From: CAWDLX01 sp046728155 | GTDB lineage: Bacteria; Actinomycetota; Actinomycetes; Mycobacteriales; Micromonosporaceae | Direction: 5' to 3' | Assembly: GCA_046728155.1 (NCBI GenBank) | Contig: JBKPDY010000113.1 | Coordinates: forward strand, 1-12,122 | Length of the DNA: 12,122 bases | Part shown: piece by piece, positions 1 to 6,987 of the stretch | Numbering within the stretch: the stretch's first letter is position 1 | Layout of the letters: each line of letters starts with the position of its first letter | The notes under the pieces: model-generated | Databases searched by the model: none | What the model was told of the DNA's origin: nothing | The model's input: only the letters and a program-made list of their open reading frames with translations | Position numbers and translations under genes: made by a program

Positions 1-330
1 CGCGATGCGGATCGCCTCGTCGAGGTCGATGCCGAGACCGGTGGCGGTCGACGCGTAGTCGTGCGCGGCTTGTTGTACGCGTACCCGGGCCTCGTCGGTT
101 GCGGCAACGAAGGTGCCGGCCCGGCCCTTGGGCTCGACCAGTCCGGCGACCTCCAGCTCCCGGTAGGCGCGGGCCACGGTGTTGTTGGCCAGGCCGAGGT
201 CGGCGGCGAGGCGGCGGACGGTGGGCAGGCGGGTGCCGGCGGCCAGGGTGCGGTCGCTGATTAGGCGGGCGAGCTGGGCGCGGATCTGCTCGAACGGTGG
301 CACGGGCGAGCCGGCCTCGACGCTGATCAC
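1..330 (-). CDS. GntR-family repressor, YtrA-like (C-terminus off window)
   Basis: Reading leftward from a GTG at 330, 110 codons stay open to the window edge. Residues about 12-77 form a classic GntR winged helix: FEQIRAQLARLI, then AGTRLPTVRRLAADLG, then NNTVARAYRELEVAGLV and a glycine-containing wing ending GTFV. No large effector-binding domain has begun by residue 110, and the helical tail (RVQQAAHDYA) fits the short YtrA subfamily, whose members dimerise through a small C-terminal helical region and repress transporter or membrane-protein operons. The GTG start overlaps the TGA of the upstream membrane-protein gene as GTGA, so the two are probably translationally coupled. The palindrome at 1189-1210, ahead of the pair, is the likely operator. 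Family assignment is firm; the ligand is unknown. Confidence 0.93.
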   Translation of the reverse strand, partial: MISVEAGSPVPPFEQIRAQLARLISDRTLAAGTRLPTVRRLAADLGLANNTVARAYRELEVAGLVEPKGRAGTFVAATDEARVRVQQAAHDYASTATGLGIDLDEAIRIA

Positions 331-1163
331 GGGGTTGCCGCTACCTCGTCAGTGCCGGCGAGTGGCGACCCCGCCGCCCGCCTCGCATCTCCCGTGGCCA
401 ACCTGGTCACGAACAGGACGCCAAGATAGGCCAGAGCGACGGCAACCAGCGGCCCCTGTCCGGCCACGAGGACGACCACCATCATGATGACCACGCCGTT
501 GACCTTTGGGCCTAGCGCCACTCGAGCGTCCTCGGTGCGCAACAGCTCGTCGTAGACCAATGACGCGGCATCCTCGGCCAGCACGGGACGCCGAAGCACG
601 TCAACCACCGCCGCCACCACCAACCACGCCACCACGACGCTGAAGGCCAAGACCGTCACCGCAGCCGCCCGTCGCAGCGGTGAGTCCGCCAGCAGTACCC
701 CGACAGCGCCGACGAGCAGCGCGCCACCATAGGCGACGACCGCCGACGCCAGGCACCGGGTGCCGACAACGGCACGCCAATCCGTCGCCCAGGGACTGGC
801 CACCCGCCGTGTCAGGGTCGCAGCGATCCGCCGGTCGACGGCACGTGAGTGGTGCAGCCACCACCAGACACCCAGCAGCACCAGCACCCCGGTCCCGACG
901 AAGCCAACGGCAACGACGACGGAGCTCACGGGCGCGGGCACCGCATCTGCCAGCGCGGCCATCACCAGCAACAGTGCCAGACCCGCGACGACGACGCCCA
1001 CCACCGCCTGACGCCCGCTGCGATCGCGGATCCGGACCCTGGCCACCAACAGCGGGCTCGGCTCGACACCGACGATGTCATACGACTCCAGCCACTGCCG
1101 AGCCAGGCGAATGCCACGCTCGTCCACGGCGAGCCCGCCTGTCGGCCCTCTCATCTCGCCCAT
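327..1163 (-). CDS. Polytopic membrane protein co-transcribed with a GntR repressor
   Basis: The product is about 278 residues. After a soluble N-terminus of about 50 residues it has hydrophobic segments near 53-77, 81-106, 139-161, 168-192 and a long one near 221-253 that may cross the membrane twice, giving five or six spans. Short arginine-rich loops separate them (for example HHSRAVDRRI and DVLRRPVLAEDAAS). I see no ATPase, enzyme or transporter motif and do not recognise the family. Two starts are possible: a GTG at 1166 followed directly by an ATG at 1163. A strong GGAGGT lies at 1173-1168, which leaves only 1 nt before the GTG but 4 nt before the ATG, so I prefer the ATG. It is the first gene of a two-gene unit with the YtrA-like repressor, an arrangement usual for drug- or envelope-stress-responsive membrane proteins. 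That role is inference. Confidence 0.85.
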   Translation of the reverse strand: MGEMRGPTGGLAVDERGIRLARQWLESYDIVGVEPSPLLVARVRIRDRSGRQAVVGVVVAGLALLLVMAALADAVPAPVSSVVVAVGFVGTGVLVLLGVWWWLHHSRAVDRRIAATLTRRVASPWATDWRAVVGTRCLASAVVAYGGALLVGAVGVLLADSPLRRAAAVTVLAFSVVVAWLVVAAVVDVLRRPVLAEDAASLVYDELLRTEDARVALGPKVNGVVIMMVVVLVAGQGPLVAVALAYLGVLFVTRLATGDARRAAGSPLAGTDEVAATP

Positions 1164-1188
1164 CACGACCTCCAGACTGTCTCATCCA

Positions 1189-1210
1189 ATGTATCAGAAT
1201 ACTGATACAT
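1189..1210 (-). promoter_or_regulatory. Palindromic operator and probable promoter of the membrane protein/GntR pair
   Basis: Two perfect 9-bp arms, ATGTATCAG (1189-1197) and CTGATACAT (1202-1210), flank an AATA spacer. The site is AT-rich in a GC-rich setting and lies 26 bp upstream of the membrane-protein start. A -10-like TATTCT (minus strand, 1201-1196) falls inside it. TTGACT (1228-1223) and TTGCCT (1222-1217) are candidate -35 boxes, although their spacing (21 and 15 nt) is not ideal. A repressor bound here would cover the promoter. GntR proteins bind dyads of this length, and the repressor is the second gene of the unit, so autoregulation is the simplest reading. Confidence 0.7.
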
Positions 1211-1298
1211 AGACTAAGGCAAAGTCAAGGCGAGGCACACCCTTTGACCCAGACGCTATGCAAGCAAGACGAGTGATTCCGATCCCTATCGGTTCCTC

Positions 1299-1680
1299 TC
1301 AGTGGTCGTATGCGATCAGCGAGCGTTTGATGGGCGCGTCGGTGGCCCAGTTGTGCCAGATCGCGGCCAGGGCGAGTAGGCGTTGGGCGACGGGAGCGTA
1401 GACGCCGGCGCCGGTACGCCCGCCGTGCTGTTCCAGGTCGAGTTGGCCCTTGTCGGTGTCGTTGACTGATTCGATCCATTGCCGCATCCCGGCCAGGTTA
1501 CCGAAGCGGCGTTTCTCGTCCTTGCGGTCCGCGCGTACCACCAGTACCCCGACGTGCTCGGCTGCGAAGTGTTCAAGTCGAGTGTCAATGCTGCGCACGT
1601 TCTCGCGATCCTCGGGCAGGACGCAGATGGGTGAGGGCAAGCGCATGCCGGTGGACCGGGTGTTGCACGTCAGGTTCACC
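1299..1680 (-). pseudogene. Transposase remnant, IS982-like C-terminus
   Basis: The frame closing at TGA 1301-1299 encodes a typical transposase tail: RQWIESVNDTDKGQLDLEQH, then an RTGAGVYAPVAQRLLALAAI segment, WHNW, and a final KRSLIAYDH. I recognise this as the C-terminal part of IS982-type DDE transposases of actinomycetes. The glutamate in WIES would be the last catalytic residue. Only about 110-125 residues remain of the usual 270-300; the two aspartates and the N-terminal domain are absent. The sequence upstream of about 1570 fits the family poorly, so rearrangement is likely. The open frame continues into the ATPase gene, but that extension is fortuitous. There is no intact start or clear terminal inverted repeat. 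It is an inactive fragment; the family name is less certain than the transposase call. Confidence 0.72.
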
Positions 1681-1681
1681 G

Positions 1682-4600
1682 CTAAAGCGCATCGCGGCTG
1701 CGTAGAACAACCTCCTCGGGTGAAAGTGGCGCCTTTGGGTGGTACGTCAGGCACATCGGCGCTTTGATCTTGACGAACGAGAATCCCTCGCCGGCGACGT
1801 AGAACTGTCCACTGCCGAGCAGTCCGATGTCCGGTAGCCGGCCGCCCTTGGCGTGCGCAAGCTCACGGGCCGCGTCGATCTGGGCCGGCGAGTTGAGCAG
1901 GCCAAAGAACTGCGTGGTTGCGTTGCCGGAGATCTGGTTGTGCAGTCCCTTGGGCGCCTGCGTCGCGAACACGAGTCCGAGTCCGTACTTTCTGGCCTGC
2001 GATGCGAGCGCGATCGTGCTGGCCGTGCATGCGGTGTGGCCCGTCGATGGCGCGAGCGTCTGGGCCTCGTCCATCACGAAGATGCCACCGAGCGGACGGT
2101 CGCCCGCCGGATTGCGCTTGATCCACGCGAACAACGCCATCTGCAGCTGGTTGACGAAGCTCTGCCGCTCCTCGTTCGAGGTCAGGCCGACGAAGCTGAT
2201 CACCGACACCCGGGCGCGCTTCCCCCGACCTGGCATGAGCAGCATGCTCGGATCGGCGGGCGTACCCTCACCCCCGAACAACGGGTCCGTGATCATGGCG
2301 GCCTTGAGCGTCTCGGCGAGGTCGTGGGCGAGCTTGGTAGCCCTCGCCATGCGGCTCACACCGTCGGGGAGCTCCGAGAGGAAGTCAGTGAAGCCACGCA
2401 ACCCGACTCCTCCGCCCGTTGCGTACGCCCGGAGTGCCTCCGTGAGCACCGCCTTCCCCTGCTGGGCCAGCTTCGTCGCCCCATTTACACCCGCCCGAGG
2501 AGCGAGCGCCTCGACCGCCGACCGCACCGCCTGGTCGAACTCGTCGGCCGAGTCGCGGACGGGTCGAAAGTCCGGCAGAGGCTGAAAGGCGATCGGCCGT
2601 CCAGCGCTGATCCGTGGCGTCCAGATCACCACTTCGGTGTGCTCGAGATAGTCCTTTGCCCTTATGTCATCGCCCGGCAGCCAGCCGTTCGGCGGCTCCG
2701 GCCACGCGTCGCCGAGCCGGGCGAGGTCGTTGTTTGGATCCAGGACGATCGCCGAGACGCCCCGCCTGGCGCACTCCTCCACCAATCGGCGGATCAGAAC
2801 GGTCTTTCCCGAGCCGGATCCGGCGAAGATGACGGTGTGCCGGCGTAGCGACTCCAGGTTGATCGCGAGCGGGGATCCACTGTCTGCGGTGCGGCCGACC
2901 TCGACGGCCGGGTGGGTCGTTGCGCTTGGGCGGTCATGCTTCAGGACAACCTCGTCGGCGGTGGCATCAGGTGCCGAGCCGCCCAGTACAGAACGGAGAA
3001 GACTTGTGCCACTCGCCGGCCTCCTGGCGGCCAGCCACTCCTCCAGGTGCGGGTCCGGCCGACTCTGCATGTCGCGCAGCGCAGCGAAGACCTTCAGGTC
3101 CTCCTCGGTGATCTGGTGGACGATGCCGCCGGCCGCCACGAACGCGTCGGTGACCTCTTTGGTGCGCGGCCCCGATGGCCACGGCCCCCTGCGGAGCACG
3201 ACGAGGCGGCGCAGCGGCACCTGTGGATCGAGGCCCGCCTTTGTGCACGCAGCCTTGATCCGGCTGATCACCGCCGTCGCGTTGGCGCTCGCGATGGCAC
3301 GAAAGCTCCTGTCGGCCTCGTTCTCCGTCGCCTCGTCCAGCACCTCGATGAGACGCCCGTGTAGGGCGGGTTTCTTGCCCCGCTGAGGTTCGATCTTGTA
3401 CGTCCGGCCGGTCGGCGCCTGCTCGTCAATCCATGCGGTCAGGCCGGCCGAGAGCAGCGCAGGCATGTGCTGGTCCTCCGTCGCCGGGTCCAGCGCGTCA
3501 CGAACGTCCGCGGCCGCCACGAGCTCGGCGAAGTGCTGATCCAACGATCGCTTGTCCGCCCCGGACGGTTGCTTCGGCTCGCGTTGCACCGGGATGTCGT
3601 CGAGTAGGTGGGTCGCCTCGGTAACAACGTCCCGGTCCAGGCATCGCCGCAGGTGGGCGTCGACCCGGCGCAGCAGCGCCCGAGGGGTGAGCGCCGCCTC
3701 GGCGTCGGCGAACGCCTCGGGCTTGATGGGCCAGGTGGGATACGGCGCCGAAAAGTGCTCGTCGTCGAACGCGGCCTTGAACCGCTTCGCGATGATCGCC
3801 TCGGCGATCGCCGCCCTGGGTATCCGGTCGGGCAGGTTGGCCTCGCGAAAGCGGTCGAGAACGGGCGCGGGCGCACTCTTCGTCAGGGCGACCCAGGTGT
3901 CCGGCAGGCAGGATACAACCACGAGTGTGCGTCTGGTGATGTCGCGCAACCGCAACAGCCCATCCGCGACCGGTGCGAGGGCCATGGCTGCGGCCATCTC
4001 TTGGCCATTGTCCTCCCTGAAGAACACGGTGGTGGATTGTGCGAAAAGCGTGTCCAACTGGTCGAATGCGATGACCGATGGGTCGAGCGTTAGCGCAATG
4101 AGGCGAGAAATGTCCCGGACGATCTCCTCCGGCTCGCGGAGCTGCTGGCTGAGGCCCCATTCCTCGCGCATGGCCGGATCGCCTGGGTCGGAGATCAGGT
4201 GGGCGTAGCCGACGTCCTGGGCCTCGAAGTCGGCGGCACCGTTGAGCACCAGGGCTCGGGCGGTGTCCTGACATTGCTTCCCGACGTCTCGATCGAACGT
4301 GCGCAGCGCCCGGATGAACGTGTCGAGCTGCACGCGGGTGATGGGAGCGTCGCCGGCCACGGCATCCCTCACCTCGGCCGGGATCCCGAGCTGGGCCGTG
4401 AGCCGCCGAAGGAATGTCTTGTGCTGGGTGCCCCAGCCGATCGCGTCCTGGCTCAGGCCCTCGACCATGCAGACAGCGACGCTCTGCCAGAATGTCCGGC
4501 CGTTAACAAGGTTGACCAGGAAGAAATAGCCGCCCTCGCGCTGGATCGTGTCGCGTACGGCCCCGAGCAGGTGCGTCTTGCCGGACCCCGCTCGGCCCTG

Positions 4601-4795
4601 GACGGCGACCCCCAGCGGATTGCTGTCGTCGTGCCGACGGGCCTTGTTCACGCCGGTGAGAACCTCCCGCACCACGCGCTCGTGGAGTTCGCGCACGTCG
4701 AACCGGGGCGGCCGCCACACGTCGTCAGGCGTGGGCGCCGGAACGAGGTTCGCCATCGCCGCCTCGAGGGCGGCGCGCTCCTCGGCGCGCATCAC
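1682..4795 (-). CDS. Dual ATPase: AAA/ORC-like module fused to HerA/FtsK-like translocase
   Basis: This 1037-residue protein carries two complete NTPase modules. Module 1: Walker A GRAGSGKT (67-74), Walker B VIAFDQLD (241-248), a sensor-like strand VVVSCLPD (292-299) and an arginine-bearing DRFREANL (314-321), resembling AAA/ORC or STAND-type ATPases. Residues about 400-600 form a mixed linker that includes GGIVHQITEEDLKVFAALRD. Module 2 is HerA-like: SPLAINLESLRRHTVIF leads into Walker A AGSGSGKT (658-665), then IVLDPNNDLARLGD, Walker B GIFVMDEAQ (904-912), FATQAPKG and GNATTQFFG (957-965), as in DUF87/HerA/VirB4-type hexameric DNA pumps. The start is GTG 4795 (GTGA overlap with the upstream stop) or ATG 4792 (TGATG); either implies translational coupling. 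It is the last gene of the operon and should act in the cytoplasm on DNA. Both ATPase calls are firm; the partner and substrate are inferred. Confidence 0.93.
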   Translation of the reverse strand: MMRAEERAALEAAMANLVPAPTPDDVWRPPRFDVRELHERVVREVLTGVNKARRHDDSNPLGVAVQGRAGSGKTHLLGAVRDTIQREGGYFFLVNLVNGRTFWQSVAVCMVEGLSQDAIGWGTQHKTFLRRLTAQLGIPAEVRDAVAGDAPITRVQLDTFIRALRTFDRDVGKQCQDTARALVLNGAADFEAQDVGYAHLISDPGDPAMREEWGLSQQLREPEEIVRDISRLIALTLDPSVIAFDQLDTLFAQSTTVFFREDNGQEMAAAMALAPVADGLLRLRDITRRTLVVVSCLPDTWVALTKSAPAPVLDRFREANLPDRIPRAAIAEAIIAKRFKAAFDDEHFSAPYPTWPIKPEAFADAEAALTPRALLRRVDAHLRRCLDRDVVTEATHLLDDIPVQREPKQPSGADKRSLDQHFAELVAAADVRDALDPATEDQHMPALLSAGLTAWIDEQAPTGRTYKIEPQRGKKPALHGRLIEVLDEATENEADRSFRAIASANATAVISRIKAACTKAGLDPQVPLRRLVVLRRGPWPSGPRTKEVTDAFVAAGGIVHQITEEDLKVFAALRDMQSRPDPHLEEWLAARRPASGTSLLRSVLGGSAPDATADEVVLKHDRPSATTHPAVEVGRTADSGSPLAINLESLRRHTVIFAGSGSGKTVLIRRLVEECARRGVSAIVLDPNNDLARLGDAWPEPPNGWLPGDDIRAKDYLEHTEVVIWTPRISAGRPIAFQPLPDFRPVRDSADEFDQAVRSAVEALAPRAGVNGATKLAQQGKAVLTEALRAYATGGGVGLRGFTDFLSELPDGVSRMARATKLAHDLAETLKAAMITDPLFGGEGTPADPSMLLMPGRGKRARVSVISFVGLTSNEERQSFVNQLQMALFAWIKRNPAGDRPLGGIFVMDEAQTLAPSTGHTACTASTIALASQARKYGLGLVFATQAPKGLHNQISGNATTQFFGLLNSPAQIDAARELAHAKGGRLPDIGLLGSGQFYVAGEGFSFVKIKAPMCLTYHPKAPLSPEEVVLRSRDAL

Positions 4796-5439
4796 GATCG
4801 CCCGATTGCTATTGCGTGGCTGTCCTCGTCCCCGATTCGCACAGCCGCCGCGCGGTCCCGCTCCTCTAGCGCCTTCACGTTCGCCGCCGGGATGATGCGC
4901 ACGTCGTCTCGGCGCACCATTGCCCGCAGAGTTTGGTCAACCACCTCGCGGTCCAGGTGGCCGAGCCGCTCACGGAGGTCAGCGAGACCCACCCAACCGC
5001 CCGGGACCTTGGCCACGTCCTGGTACGCGCCGCGGATCCGCGCCTCAACGTCATCGACGGTTGGTGCCACCGCCTCCCCCGTCCGCTTGAAGAACTCGGG
5101 GGGGCTCACCTGCAGCCGATTAAGCGATCGCTGAACATTGGCCAGCAGAGTGAAGAGCGATCGAATCGCCGAGCCTCCCTGCCGCGGTGGAACCGTGCCG
5201 GGAAGGTCGCGCACGAGCCGCCAACCCTCATCCGTCAGCTGATGTGAAAACGGTCGATGCGTGCGATCCGTCTCCACCAGGCCGAGCCCTTCGAGCTTCT
5301 TGTTGTCCTCGCCTGTAAGGGAAAATCCAGCGAGCTCCTTCAGCTCGTTGTTGTCGAGCTCGCGTGCCTCGGCCATCAGTACCACGAGAGCAAGTATTCG
5401 ATTGGGTGTCAGGCCGGGCATCTGGTCACGGTTGGACAT
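4792..5439 (-). CDS. Small double winged-helix protein of the nuclease/HerA operon
   Basis: The product has 215 residues. Residues about 10-80 look like a MarR/PadR-type winged helix: NRILALVVLMAEARELDNNE, a helix NKKLEGLGLVE, then a wing ending HQLTDEGWRLVRDL. A helical linker (about 90-112, IRSLFTLLANVQRSL) follows. A second winged-helix-like unit spans about 131-200 (VEARIRGAYQDVA, GWVGLADLRERLG, VVDQTLRAMVRRDDVRII) and ends in the tail DRAAAVRIGDEDSHAIAI. There are no catalytic motifs. The ATG at 5439 lies inside the upstream gene (14-bp overlap) and has GAGG 4 nt before it. The product could be a DNA-binding adaptor for the ATPase or nuclease, or the operon's own regulator; the overlaps favour a stoichiometric partner. 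Domain calls rest on pattern only. Confidence 0.85.
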   Translation of the reverse strand: MSNRDQMPGLTPNRILALVVLMAEARELDNNELKELAGFSLTGEDNKKLEGLGLVETDRTHRPFSHQLTDEGWRLVRDLPGTVPPRQGGSAIRSLFTLLANVQRSLNRLQVSPPEFFKRTGEAVAPTVDDVEARIRGAYQDVAKVPGGWVGLADLRERLGHLDREVVDQTLRAMVRRDDVRIIPAANVKALEERDRAAAVRIGDEDSHAIAIGRS

Positions 5440-6577
5440 ACTGCCTCATCTCCATGTCGGCGCGTCGAAGCGCCAGCACTTGCTCGATGTCGGTGACGAC
5501 GGCGTGGATGTCGGAGAGTACCTGTTCGTTGGTGAACCGCAGCACGATGTGGCCGAGTGCGTGGAGCTGGACGTCGCGGCGACGGTCGTCGGCGAACTGC
5601 AGGCGCCCCCGATGCTCCGGGCCGTCGACCTCGACCACGAGTCGCTCCAGCGGCCAGAACAGGTCGAGGCGGTACGTACGGCGGAGCAAGTTCCATTCGT
5701 ACGTGTAGTTCCAGTGCCGGCCGTCCGCCCACTCATGCAACGCGAGGGTGCGTTCCAGTGCCTGCTCGGCTGCGCTGTCCGGCCGCGGAAGGCCAGACAA
5801 TGGCGGATACGTCACGAGTGTAGTCGGCCCAGTGGAAGCGACGCTCGGACCGTCTTCCACTTCGGTGACCAACTTCGTCAAGTGTTCGGGAAGAGTGACG
5901 AGGACGGAGCGGATGCGGTCAGCCATCTTCAGCGGTGCGCCGGCGAGCCAGACCGTCATGCGACCGCGCAGGGCGAGCCACTCCGCGACGTCCGTGAGGG
6001 CGCGCTCCTCGGCGGCGGAAAGACCATCCGGGACCGTCACGAGCAGGGCTGTCGAGTCGCGGCCATAGGCGTCCGCGATGAGCCGCGTGAGGCCCCGGGC
6101 CCGAACCTCGAGAGGAAACTGGGCGCCATGTTGGCAGTTGGCGTTGGTCGATGCGCGCAGGCTTCGCTCGGCCAGGTCGCGAAGGAATGGGCCGAAGTTC
6201 GGCGAGCGGGCTGCACGCTGATCGGCGAGCGCACGGACCGCAACTGTCCCGAGACCCTCGGGTCCGCTCAGTCGGTCCGCGCCCGGCAACCACGCCGGAA
6301 ACAGTTCAATCGCCACGCGCTCCAGCTCATCAACGAGAACCGTCACGTGTTCGCCGAGCACACAACCGGCCTTAGGGTGGAACTGAACGACGGCGGGAGC
6401 TTCCGATGGCAACGGATCAATGTCGATCGCAAGAAGGTCGGGATCCGCGCCGGCGAGGAAGCTGACCCGCCGCGCAGGCGGAACCGACCACCATGGGGCG
6501 GCCGCCGGTGTCGGGTGGGTCATGTTGCCAGACGGTACTGCGCGTGCCGGTATGATCGCAGTCCGCTGATCGGGCAT
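5426..6577 (-). CDS. DUF559/Vsr-like nuclease with an unknown N-terminal domain
   Basis: This is the first gene of the three-gene operon, 383 residues from the ATG at 6577. The C-terminal domain (about 265-370) matches the DUF559 branch of the PD-(D/E)XK/Vsr-like nucleases: a leading helix with E271/E275 (SAAEQALERTL), a strand with D305 (RLDLFW), the core LVVEVDGPEH with E316, D318 and H322, then FADDRRRDVQL and HIVLRFTNEQVL. The N-terminal 240 residues are unrecognised. They include LERVAIELFPAWLPGA (85-100) and alternating strands and helices such as TALLVTVPDGLS and MTVWLAG that look like an ATPase-type core without a P-loop. The start is uncertain: no Shine-Dalgarno precedes 6577, and an in-frame ATG at 6523 has a TANNNT box (TACCGT, 6537-6532) just upstream, which would suit a near-leaderless mRNA. 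It is probably the cleaving component of the system. Confidence 0.87.
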   Translation of the reverse strand: MPDQRTAIIPARAVPSGNMTHPTPAAAPWWSVPPARRVSFLAGADPDLLAIDIDPLPSEAPAVVQFHPKAGCVLGEHVTVLVDELERVAIELFPAWLPGADRLSGPEGLGTVAVRALADQRAARSPNFGPFLRDLAERSLRASTNANCQHGAQFPLEVRARGLTRLIADAYGRDSTALLVTVPDGLSAAEERALTDVAEWLALRGRMTVWLAGAPLKMADRIRSVLVTLPEHLTKLVTEVEDGPSVASTGPTTLVTYPPLSGLPRPDSAAEQALERTLALHEWADGRHWNYTYEWNLLRRTYRLDLFWPLERLVVEVDGPEHRGRLQFADDRRRDVQLHALGHIVLRFTNEQVLSDIHAVVTDIEQVLALRRADMEMRQYVQP

Positions 6578-6987
6578 GTGCCGCGACGCCTGGCATAACT
6601 GTCGGGTCGCCTAGCTCGGCCTACCAGTATCCGCGAACGGGCCTAAGACCTCGCCGACAAACTGATGGGCTACCGCGACGGCTGGCGCGAGATGACTAAG
6701 CTACAGGGCCTGTCGCAAGCAGGTCGCAAGCTGGACTTCGTCCCCGTTGGTTCATGTGACGCTGCGTACGATCCGATATCCGTACGGTTGGCCGAACGCT
6801 TGCCTGCCCAGGGGCTGAGTCGGCGAAGCGACCTTCCGAGCCGTTGCTGATGCGACCGACTGCACCGTGTAGGCGCTTCTGATGATCCATCTACGCAGCC
6901 ACACGGAGGTCGGCCGCGGTGGGCGCACATCCGTGGACGTGATCCACGGACGCCGGCGTCGCAGCGATACGCGACGCTCGACCTGGC
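6578..6987. other. Intergenic region between the operon and the repeat array
   Basis: No gene is supportable in these 410 bp. A 61-codon frame on the plus strand from 6665 has no ribosome site and no family resemblance. Two CGTACG hexamers, at 6765-6770 and 6781-6786, sit either side of a 10-bp AT-richer segment and could form a binding site. I could not place a convincing -35/-10 pair for the nuclease operon here. The best -10 candidate (TACCGT, 6537-6532) lies downstream, inside the longest form of the first gene. Confidence 0.4.
6929..6949. repeat. Perfect 8-bp hairpin beside the repeat array
   Basis: The arms TCCGTGGA (6929-6936) and TCCACGGA (6942-6949) flank the loop CGTGA. The hairpin lies 39 bp from the first 36-bp repeat, on the side that would be the trailer end if the array is transcribed leftward. 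It could end array transcription or be a binding site. No T-tract follows on either strand. Confidence 0.45.

Noticed and set aside
680..1276. Plus-strand frame opposite the membrane protein
   Set aside because: Arg/Pro/His-rich shadow of a GC-rich gene, with no start signal.
1827..3386. Several long plus-strand frames opposite the dual-ATPase gene
   Set aside because: They are antisense shadows of a high-GC gene: Arg/Ser/Pro-rich, with no ribosome sites or domains, while the minus strand encodes clear ATPase motifs.
5261..6598. A 445-codon plus-strand frame across the nuclease gene
   Set aside because: Its composition is that of an antisense frame. The opposite strand carries the DUF559 core and overlapping gene junctions.
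6665..6850. A 61-codon plus-strand frame upstream of the array
   Set aside because: No ribosome site and no family resemblance, and the surrounding bases lack clear coding bias.
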